From NCBI GenBank assembly GCA_030272585.1, contig BSYQ01000001.1:1922001-1986000 (forward strand): DNA of 64,000 nt, in the 5' to 3' direction. Made by a program: the position numbers and the translations under genes. Below the pieces are notes generated by a model, which was not told the origin of the DNA, did no database searches, and saw only the letters and a list, made by a program, of their open reading frames with translations. This DNA is from Bryopsis sp. KO-2023. Lineage: Eukaryota; Chlorophyta; Ulvophyceae; Bryopsidales; Bryopsidaceae. Shown here piece by piece: positions 55,145 to 64,000 of this stretch (positions within the stretch are counted from its first letter, which is position 1; the number at the start of each line of letters is the position of its first letter).

Positions 55145-58100
55145 ATGGAAAGTGGAGGCCACGTTGATGCGGGTGTGGGGGATGGCGGTCAAGAAGGGCT
55201 GGGCACGACTGCCGTCGGAGTTCCCACTGGGTTATCGCCAGACAACATCGCGGTGGGTATGTCGACCTCGTTGAACACCCCTCGAACTCGTTTCTTCTTT
55301 TAGAACCACGACGGCAGGCGAGTACTTGTCGGGGGCGAGTCAAGATCCTGCCGTCGTCCGAAAGTTTCTAGAGGGAACGCGCGATTATCGAAGCCCACGT
55401 TTCTCGAGTCAGGCAGCGAGTGTTTGGTTTTTTCGACTTCGTGTTTTTGAGTAACTTTTTAGAGAAAATTTCTGGGAGGGGCTGGACCTTTGTCCTCCTT
55501 GCTGAACACACCCGCTTTCAACTTTTTTCACTTTTCCTCCCAGAAAGGTGTGAGTGGTTTTTGCTTTTCTACACCGTCTCTGTTACCGCCCACCCCCGTT
55601 GTCGTACGCTTGACTGTGTTGCGGAAAAAAGTCGGACTCATATAAGTCAGCTTCAGTCCGCGCGAAAGGTGCGACGCAGCTGTTTTTTCTGTGACCTGGT
55701 TTTGAGTCTTCTTTGGGTGCCCCAAAAGCAGAACAACTTCAGCACTGCGGAGCAGGTTCTGGTGGCGACGAGCGGGCCGAGTCTATACGCAAGAAACGCC
55801 CAGTCGCTTTCCTGTTCGTCTCTGCTTCGGTTGTCGGATATGCAACCCCATGAAGGAGTGGACGTGATGTCTCGAAGTCTTACGTGTCTGGGTCTCGCGG
55901 GGACCATTCCCGAAGGTAGAATGGGCTGCGGTGGCAATGCCTTCTCGTTTGTTCGTCCGGGCAGCGATCTCTTCCTGTACTTTCTTTTGTCGTTGTCGGA
56001 AAATCCGTTGCTGACGCGCGCGCCGGTATTTCGCAGGGAAAGAGGGAGAGGAGGAAAGTGATCAGCCGGTCTCGGCACCATTCCAACAGGGCCACCACTT
56101 CGCGTCCAGGTCCGTTCCTTTGGGCGGGTGTTCGTTTGGGCGTTCTTCCAAAGAAATTGAAAGGACTGCTGATAACACCTCACCCAGAACAGAACCTCCA
56201 ACCCTTTCAAAAATCAACACCCTACTTTCCCTTCTTTTATTTTTGGTGAGAAATGCAGTATCAGACAATGTACTGTTGTATTCTTTTTTTGGGGTAGATC
56301 TGCGACCGACCTTGCTGGCATGGGATTCGTGCATGGAGAGGAGGATGTGTTTGCTAGCACGGGGGGGATGGATTTGGATGCAGGGATGGGTGGGGAAAGG
56401 GTTTCCCCCTTCAAAGTCAGCCCCAGTCCTTCGCGGACGATCATTGTCGGAAACGTGCCGGCCGCAGTGGACGATGAGCATCTGACTCAACTCTTCCAGG
56501 TAATACCACCACTCCCCTTCTTCGGAGCTCCCCCTCCCCCCCAGAAATTGACGTAGAGATTTGTGCAGATATTTTGTTTGCATTCATCTGCTCTTCGGAT
56601 TCCATGAGGTGCTGAGATTGTAAATGAAATGGACGCCTCGGGGAAGGGGTGTGTGTGTCAGGATGTGGTCGCTAAATTGAGCTGTTGGTTAACCTCTGCT
56701 CAGCATTTCCTGATTTTTTTTTAAATTTTGGTCGATAGGCTTACGGTGACATTCAAAGCATGAGAACGGAGTACAAGGCGCATGGGGTCGTGGTGGTTTC
56801 CTATTTTGACCTGAGGTCTGCATTGAATTCCAAAAGGCAGCTCGAAGGGGTGACCCTCTCGGAGCAGCAACCAGTCACGATTCAGTTTTCTGCATCGGGG
56901 ACCACGCTCGGCAACTTTGGGGAGGTGTGCAGATAATTGAAATCTTTTGGGAAAAACTAAAAATCACCTGTATGCAGAGTGTATAGTATGGATTCTCGGT
57001 TCTTTCCCTGTTGCGTATGTTTTTTCTACATCCACTGTTTTTTGCTGAAATCAGTTGTTTTTATGACTCTCAGCAGGGCACATTGCTCATTTTCAATGTC
57101 GACCCGATGACAGACACCCAGGAGTTGGCTCATGTGTTTTCGGCGTACGGTGCCATAAAGCAAATACAAGACGTGCCTGACAAGAAGAACCACAAGCTGA
57201 TCGAGTACTATGACATTCGGCATGCAAACCTAGCCATGGCAGCCATCAACAAGGCTGTCGTTGGAGGATCCAAAGTCCCCAACATGGGGATGAGACAAGT
57301 GGCTAGCCATGCCAACCTTGGTCAACAGCTCCATCAAGAATCGGTACACTGATGAAACATCAACAGGATTTTCTGACAATGTTTTGCCTCAAAAAGTGGG
57401 GATTGAAGATACCTGTTTCCTGTTTCCAACATGTGGGAAATACCAGTTGTGGAAAGCCGGTATGGAATATCAAATGCTGTACTTCTGTTGATTTTTCAGG
57501 ATTTGGACCCGTCTGCACGGAGCTGGGATGAGTCGAGGAACGCAGAAGCCAAGATGAAATCGTACTTGAGTGCTGCTCAACAGCTTGCCGGTCCAGGCGA
57601 AGGTAATGAGATTCTGCTCTTTGCATGTTCACTTTTGGGATCCCTGGGAAGTTTTCAACATGATGGTCATCATCGATTTTTGCCTCAACAGGGTCTCCAC
57701 CACCACCAGGGCTGCCACCAACTGGCGGTGGGCTCCGAGGAATGACGAGGTCAACAAGCACTGGGACGGGGTTGGCAGATCTGGGCGTTCCTCAAGGACC
57801 GTCTTCTGCTGCTCCATCGCCACTGTCACCAGGGATTGCTGGTGGTGCCCTCCCGCTGACCGCCCAGCTGGCGAAGGGACTCCAGATATCAGATAGCGCC
57901 TCCAGTCTTGGAAGTCGTGTGTTTGGACAGGGGTTGGTGCCGAATCAGGGCATCCTTCCTGGTGGACTTGAGGCTCAGTTTGAAGGACTTGGACTGTCAC
58001 AAAGAGCTGGCTTGATGGGATACTCTTCCACGGGTGTGCAGCCACTCTCAGCAGCAACCTATGGATTGAACCCAGCGCTGAGTCAGGCTGGCGCCGATGC

Positions 58101-59307
58101 GGGTCTTGGAGTAAGGGGTCCACCCCCAGGTTTTGGTGATATGGGTCAAGCAAGTGTGGGACTCGCCAGAGGATTGTCTTCTAGTGCCAGTGTGGGTTCT
58201 GGACTCGACAACTATGGTCAGAATCAGGCTGCTGTCAATGCTGCTTATGCTAGTCTTCAACAGGCCAACTTGTTGGGAACTGGGGGTACTGGGAATGCTG
58301 CTGCTAGTCTGGGTTTGGGTGTGCCTGGGTTGGATGCCAATCTGGGTGCAAACCTCTGGGGTTCGGCTGGGAATGTGTACCAAGGCCAGGCCAACCAAGC
58401 TCTGACCGCCCAGGCAGGAATGAATCTGTACGAAACCCTGGCCAAGTTGCAACAAGCAGGTGTCACGAACATCCCAGCTCTCCTGAGTGCCCAAGTGAAT
58501 TCGGGATTGCCTCCCAGCGGAGCAGCCCAGAACAACTTCTGGAGCCAACAGACGATGGCGAACAACGCAGCGCTGGTGCAACAGGCCATCGGCACTGGAG
58601 TGTTGTCTTCCCTGGTGAGCCCTGGAGTTTCGGCACCTCAGGATATGTCCAGCATGTCGAAGAGTGCGAGTTCGCCCGCTTTGAGCCTGGTTGCTGAGGA
58701 TGGCCGGGAACACAGGGAGACCCACAAGTCTGGGGGTAGATTGAGCCGCAGAAACGTGGACCCTATTCTCGAGGCCGAGAGGAGATCTCAGCAGCAAAGG
58801 TTGTATGCTCTGGATATGGATAAGGTCAGAAAGGCGGAGGACAAGCGAACCACCCTCATGATTAAGAATATACCCAACAAGTACACGCAGAAGATGCTGT
58901 TGGCATCCGTGGACGAAGTTTTGAAGGGGAAATATGATTTCTTCTACCTCCCCATCGATTTCAAGAACAAGTGCAATGTGGGGTATGGTTTTATCAACGT
59001 GCATGAGCCGATTCACATCGTCCCGGTGATGGAGAGGTTCCACAATAAGAAGTGGGAGAGGTTCAACAGCGAGAAAGTGTGCTGCGTGACGTATGCTCGA
59101 ATCCAAGGGAAGAATGCTCTGGTGAACCATTTCCAGAACTCCAGCTTGATGCACGAGGATAAGAAGCACAGGCCGGTGTTGTTCTACAGCGAAGGTCCCA
59201 ACTTTGGGGACCCCGAGCCTTTCCCGGTGGGTCCCAATGTCAGACCGAGAATTACTTTCAAGGATCGTGATTTCAGGTCCCGTGAGCGTAGCGGGTTCTG
59301 GAGCTGA
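55145..59307 (+). CDS. Mei2-like RNA-binding protein (three RRMs)
   Basis: Eight exons join in phase: 55145-55252, 55729-55915, 56037-56109, 56298-56499, 56739-56924, 57074-57343, 57500-57602, 57692-59307, giving about 914 aa. Mei2-like proteins regulate meiosis and development by binding RNA. RRM1 (about residues 165-250) contains TIIVGNVPAAVDDEHLTQLF and is split by an intron. RRM2 (about 255-335) contains GTLLIFNVDPMTDTQELAHV. The C-terminal RRM3, unique to this family, starts RTTLMIKNIPNKYTQKMLL and continues YDFFYLPIDFKNKCNVGYGF. Between RRM2 and RRM3 lie about 370 residues rich in Gly, Ala, Gln and Leu. The arrangement matches the plant AML subfamily. Exons 2-3 are less certain than the RRM exons. 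Confidence 0.92.
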
Positions 59308-61700
59308 GTCCAGCTCCAATCTTGATATTGAACTGCTGGAAAAAAAAAAAGGGTGGGAGGAGCAAAAAAAAAAAAAGGAAGGAAAGGGAAATATTGAATG
59401 ACTCGTCGTTGGAGTTTTAAATCAACAGTTGGAAGTGTCGGTCGATTTTGCGCATGGACTTTTTGCTGGGGTTTGTCTGCTGCAGCTCGATGACTGAAGA
59501 ATTGGGTTTTGTGCAGTGCATTTTTTTTGGCCCAGATGTTATCGATAGGAAGAAAGAATTGTTGATTTCCGAGTGGGGGGTTGGGGGGGGGGGTGTTTAC
59601 CATTTGTGGGAAAAAGCAGCAAAAGAAAGAAAAAAACAGGGGGGGGGAAGGGGGAAAGGGGTGATTAGAATTGTGGTGTGGTGACTTATTGGGGATGTGT
59701 TTCTGGGAGGCCATATTTTACGTCTTATGGTTTTGGGTGTGATTTGGCGGTGACATGATGTGTCTGTATATTTTGGACATGGCTTTTGAGTTTTGTAGGA
59801 ATTATGATGGATATATCAGTTGTGAGTTCAACCAAAAAAAAGACAAAAAAAAGAAGACAAAACAGGGAGGAAAAAGGGTAAAAAAGGGAGGCGAAACACC
59901 CACAGAAACATTCTTATGGCAACGGATGACAGCCAGTTGATTGATTTCCGTACCGACCATTTGTCGGGGGGATGGCAAGAATTCGCATGGCAACCATTTT
60001 GGGACTCTGTTCCCCTTGAAAAAAAAAAAAGCAGCAAAAAGAGCGAAAGCTTCTCAAGTATGGTAAAAAAACACAACAGAATGATGGTTTGGGGTTTTTT
60101 GTGCGGGTGAGGGGTGGGTGGTTTTGCAGCTTGATTTGGGATCAAAAAAAAAATTGGGGTTAGAAAGGGGGTGTCGAAGCCGTGAGGCGGAAAAAGGCGG
60201 AAAAAAAAGAAGAAAAAAGTTGCTAGTTAGTTCTCAGTGAAATATTCAATGGTTTGTCGGATTGACATTTGGTGTGTGTGTGGATATGGGGGTCTATGCA
60301 ATACATGGTGTAGTTTGGGATTGAGTATTGAAATGTTGGCAATAGTGATTTGTTTTTGTGTGTTTTTTTTTGGCTTTTTTTTTCCGATTGTGGTTTCGAT
60401 TTATATAATGGAGGAGAAGATAAGGAAAAGACAGAAAAGGGAGGGTAAACAAATCGCAGGGAAAATCCGACTCGATGGTTTTTTTTTTCCTTTTTTTTCC
60501 GGTGTGTGTTTTGACACTTTTTATTTTAAGAGAGGGACGAAAGAGGGATTCTTTTTGTGACTTGATCTTTTTCTTCTTTTTTTTTTATTAAATTCCTTAG
60601 GTTGTGTGCCTTGGCATTGAATCTTGTGAGGGAAAGCGAGGGGGTGAAAAAAAAAAAGGGAAAAAGGGGGGGGAGGGAGGAGAGAGTGTTGTTGAGGGGC
60701 TTCACCTTTGGCGGAATGGCTGAGAATTTTCGTTTGGGTCGTTCCTAGATTCTATGCAAGTTTGTGAGAGAGGCCACCATTGCTGCAGGTTTTGATTATG
60801 CTATTGCGCAGTGTATCCATGTACGAGTAGAAGCACCTTTTTGTTGGGATTATATCTTTTTAATGCAAAAAAAAAAAAAAAAAAGGAAAAAAAAAAGAGA
60901 GGGGAACACAGAGAGTAAAGAAAATATATACATGAAGAGTTAAGCAAAAAACACGGAGAGAGTGGGGGACACTAAAAGAAAAAGAAATTAGCTTGGCTGG
61001 ACAGATTTTAAAAAGTGCCGTTTGTTTTCCGTTTGTTTGTGTGTCTGACATTTTGTATTGGTTTCGATTTTTTTTGGTGTCCTTTTGATGCTCTGAGAAT
61101 ACCCGTTGGAGGTGGGAGGGGGGGAAGGAGGAAAAAGGACCATTTTTCGAATGTTCTCTGAAGGGGATAAAGCAAGGAAAACATTCACGAAGCGAAAGTT
61201 ATCATTTCGGTGAAGGAAAAAAAAGAGAAAAATGATGGATGGATTCTGCCGAGGGGACTTTTTTGAGCTGTTGATCCTACCACATGCCCAAAGAAAAGTG
61301 AAAAAAAGTGAAAAAAAAGTCACCGAAGAGGTAAAAAAAAAGATGGGTTCTATCAAAGGGTCAACGGAATTGGGCTGGGAATTGGTTCTGCATGGATTGA
61401 AGCAATCGAGAGGGTGATGGCTTGGGGAGGCGGGGGTTGAATAATAGCATCAGGAGGACATCTTGCTTGTCGTTTTTAGTGTCCCTTCTTTTGGAGCCGG
61501 GGATGGTGTGGTCAGGTACTGTTTGCTGAAATATGAGATATGGGGCTCCATTCTTTAAACCTGAACGGAAGACAGTTATTTTCAAGCTCTGTTGTCAAGT
61601 CATCTGGTTGTAGCCGTTGTCGTTATCTGGTATTGTGTATGTGACTCAAAAGGGGTTTTGATAGAAAAAGGCAAAAAAAGGTTTTGCCTTGGGGACCATC
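59308..61700 (+). other. purine-rich region downstream of the Mei2-like gene
   Basis: About 2.4 kb with many A(n), G(n) and T(n) tracts (for example G runs at 59574-59592 and 59640-59647, A runs at 60865-60882) and no coding signal. Strand composition stays G/A/T-rich, as in the 3' UTRs of other plus-strand genes here. I infer a long 3' UTR followed by spacer; its end is not visible. Confidence 0.4.
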
Positions 61701-62956
61701 ATTGGTGAACTCAAAAGCTTTCGGAAATCGGTACTCCCAAAGAAAAGTCGATTGGGAGGCAGAATTTGAGAGCAGCCGATGGAGAAGAAATAACCACAAA
61801 AAACAGAACTCTTTGCCAACCGTTTCTACAAGGCCAGATTACACCACAGCCTGCTCCTTTCCTTTGGTCATTGAAAAAGAACAATTGTGTTGCAAGTTTG
61901 TCCTCCATCACCCCGCTTTCAATTCATGGTTTCGTCTTGAGTCTCAAGACTTGAGAACGACGCCAGCACCCATGGTAATGGAATGGCAAAGCAAAGAATC
62001 TGAACCCCATCACCAAACATGTTGCTTACGTTGTGAGTTGGGTGGGCATTGTGGATGTACTTTTCGTTGGCTTTGGCGAGCATGAACATGTAATAGGATT
62101 CAAGCGGAAGGCTGCCCTTGCTGCTGAGTCGTGTGGGTGTTGCAAAAGGACCAGCAAAATGTGTTCTACCTTTCCCCTGCCGTTGATCTTGTTCGAGTGG
62201 CGAAGTCAGCATAATTACTCACTGCCAGTCGAGCACTCCAAACAACTTTCGAACAAATAGGGAAACCACAACACTTGTTCAAGACGCATCCCGTTGCCCT
62301 GCTTGCGATGGATTACCTTCGCAAGAGGTACTCCACCAAGATAAACGCCGAAAATCGCATCGACCCATCCGCGCTGGATCCGGAAATTCAAGACCACAAC
62401 AACACCAGGTGTGCTTTCGTAAATTTTGACGTTAACAGTCGATTTCAAAGAAAGCCTCCCCCCCAAACGTATCGACGGCTCGTACATCGCAGACCCAGCG
62501 TTCGTTTTGGCGGCGGCCCTCTGCTGTTCACGAGATGCGTCTTCTTGTTGAGTTGGATCGCTCAGCACACAGATGTCGTACCTAAGGTCGTACAAGTGGG
62601 CCTTGTGTTGGTGGGTAGGCAAATCGCAACGGAGAGAGACCAGTCTCAGCAAAAGAGAAATCACCTCATTCAAACTGAGTTACATAAGCAAAATCATGTC
62701 CTTGAATCCAGACAGAGACCATTCTTGCCATCCAGAGGAGGACTTAAAGTGGGGCGATCTGATGAGAATTATGTGGTGAACGGCAGGGACTTGCTACGTT
62801 GTGTTTTGTCTGCTGAAATTTAAGCGATGGAATGATGAAATGCGGTATGTGCCTCGCTTTGCGCTTTGTGCTATCGCAATGGCTGTAGAGCTCACCACAG
62901 AGAATTTCCTCGTCTGGTGAGACTGGCGGTTCAATATTTGATGTATTCGTTGGCAT
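61701..62956 (-). CDS. unresolved minus-strand gene
   Basis: Signs of a split gene on minus: a start MPTNTSNIEPPVSPDEEILC at 62956 followed by a good GTGAGC donor (about 62896); an open region 62673-62330 that ends at a strong GCGAAG/GTAATC donor with VLNFRIQRGWVDAIFGVYLG upstream; and an open region 62160-62034 with ESYYMFMLAKANEKYIHN before a GTAAGC donor. I could not join all phases, and the plus strand is open across part of the region too (62310-62410). No family was recognised. Confidence 0.35.
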
Positions 62957-63274
62957 GCATGAAAGATCCTTTCAGACATTGTTCGCATGATTGCCTCTGT
63001 TGATCGGCTTCTGTTTCGGATGGGAAATTACGCATGGCAGACATACGATTTTTTTCCCAAGAAAATGTGGAGGAGCTGTATCTGTGAAACTGATCCATTT
63101 CACACGCGATCTGCCTGTATGGTAGACTTCTTGAAAAATTTGCTTTGATGTGTTGGAGGGCATTGTTGATGGAGTCTGTATGTGGTTGTGGAGAAACTTG
63201 AGCATGAGTTCCTGTATTTTGATGCAAATATTTTGTTTTTTCCAAGGGTTGTTTCGGCCACGGATGCCAACAGA
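62957..63274. other. upstream spacer
   Basis: About 320 bp between the probable starts of the minus-strand gene and the plus-strand membrane protein gene. Nothing specific seen. Confidence 0.4.
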
Positions 63275-63896
63275 ATGAAACGAGTGCCTGGCCTGCAGGA
63301 CAATGTGGAGCTCTTCTTCCTGTCTTTGAGTGAAAGAAGTCCGCTTCTTCGTCATATGTTAGGTTTCCGCTGGGCAAACATAGTGCACTTCCTGGGTGCT
63401 GCTGTCGGCCTGAGCGTCTCTCCCCTGTGGGATCAGGTATGAAGAAAAAAAAAAGACAAAAAAAAATGGCAGAAAAAAGAAGAAAGAAAGACACCACAGA
63501 AATCCGATGTATGCATTGATTTTTTTCTGCAGTGTAGCTCTGATTTCAAAAAAATGCAAACCTGCCTGAGATTCTATCTGCCGTTGGGTGTCGATTTTTC
63601 CATCGCAGTTCCTTAATCATGTAAATAAATGACAAGAAAATAGAAATAAGACAGGAACTTGATATTGCTGTTCAGGTTCCTTATTCTGGCTTTGGAATGA
63701 TGTCTCGCTTTCTGTTGACCATTTGCTTGAGTCGGATCGTTCGAACAGTCTGCTTCCTTGCCACTGTCCTCCCCAGTCCCCGCCCCGGTTGCTTCATGCG
63801 CAGATTTCCACCGACCCCAGACAATTGGTGGGAATTCGTCAAGATCGGGTTCTCTCAAATGAAGGGTACTGGGGGCTGCAATGATTTGATCTTCAG
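63275..63896 (+). CDS. sphingomyelin synthase/PAP2-like membrane protein, 5' part
   Basis: Partial gene. Exons 63275-63436 and 63676-63896 are joined in phase and end at an AG/GTGAGC donor; the rest lies beyond the window. The fragment encodes hydrophobic segments (RWANIVHFLGAAVGLSVSP and MMSRFLLTICLSRI) and then TVCFLATVLPSPRPGCFMRR, FPPTPDNWWEFVKIGF and GGCNDLIFS. In the SMS/inositol-phosphorylceramide synthase-like family the GxxDLxFSGH block carries the first catalytic His, expected in the next exon. The likely role is transfer of a phospho-head group in sphingolipid synthesis. The start codon is tentative, since the frame is open upstream. Confidence 0.7.
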
Positions 63897-64000
63897 GTGA
63901 GCTGTTCCAACTCATTCGAAGGTGGAATGCGGCCGTATTAACGGTTTTGAACGGTACACACAGAAAAGAAATTCATATACCTGTCCAATGATCTCTTTTT

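Noticed and set aside
57629..58153. Minus-strand ORF opposite the Mei2-like linker
   Set aside because: Shadow ORF without protein-like composition.
58048..59319. 423-codon minus-strand ORF
   Set aside because: Antisense shadow of the Mei2-like gene; the plus strand contains the RRM3 domain.
60900..61060. Possible exon in ORFs downstream of the Mei2-like gene
   Set aside because: Low-complexity Phe/Ser/Lys translations of homopolymer tracts.
1..64000. CRISPR array, operons, ribosome-binding sites, replication origin
   Set aside because: The sequence is eukaryotic and intron-rich; no regularly spaced repeats or prokaryotic gene structure were seen.

Overview
This is a nuclear contig from a eukaryote of the green lineage. 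The genes are split by short GT-AG introns (about 60-500 bp) with well-formed GTRAGT-like donors. Several products belong to families known from plants and green algae: an MRL1-type plastid PPR protein, a plant-type NDUFS5, a CB5LP-like cytochrome b5, a TON2/FASS-type PP2A B'' subunit, a plant-type HAD-like protein, and a Mei2-like protein with the C-terminal RRM3. A large coiled-coil protein with RPxSA motifs hints at a flagellate. A green or streptophyte alga fits best; I cannot name the genus. All exon models were assembled by hand from frame, phase and splice consensus and have not been checked against transcripts.

Layout. 0.9-3.8 kb: unknown Lys/Glu-rich protein (+). 5.0-8.5 kb: P-class PPR protein (+). 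9.2-14.7 kb: convergent pair, a small basic protein (+) and a coiled-coil RPxSA protein (-). 15.3-16.2 kb: NDUFS5 (-), divergent from a YccV/HspQ-domain protein (+, 16.7-18.9 kb). 19.6-21.2 kb: TON2-like (+), convergent with a small single-pass membrane protein (-, 21.7-22.3 kb). 23.1-24.7 kb: trypsin-like protease (+). 25.7-26.1 kb: CB5LP (-), divergent from an NFRKB/DEUBAD protein (+, 26.7-29.4 kb). 30.6-35.4 kb: MRL1 (-). 36.3-37.5 kb: GhrA-type hydroxyacid reductase (-).

37.7-41.8 kb is an accessory island. It holds an interleaved-palindrome element (A-B-A'-B'), a TA-flanked pogo/Tigger-type MITE, and a 2.6-kb MULE-like relic. The relic has 71-bp terminal inverted repeats built on a 15-bp minisatellite and fragments of a FLYWCH finger and a Ulp1-type protease. 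The island lies in the divergent upstream region shared by the reductase and a plastid HAD-like protein (+, 41.9-43.6 kb).

The right part holds ESS2 (-, 44.2-45.5 kb), divergent from SGF11 (+, 46.0-47.4 kb); a predicted plastid two-TM protein (+, 47.9-49.5 kb); a Q-rich protein of unknown function (-, 52.1-54.4 kb); the Mei2-like gene (+, 55.1-59.3 kb) with a long purine-rich downstream region; an unresolved minus-strand locus near 62-63 kb; and the 5' part of a sphingomyelin-synthase/PAP2-like gene (+) running off the right edge.

The genes are ordinary eukaryotic neighbours rather than an operon. Shared themes are plastid function (PPR, MRL1, HAD-like, two-TM protein), chromatin and RNA (NFRKB, SGF11, ESS2, Mei2) and cytoskeleton or cilia (TON2, RPxSA protein).
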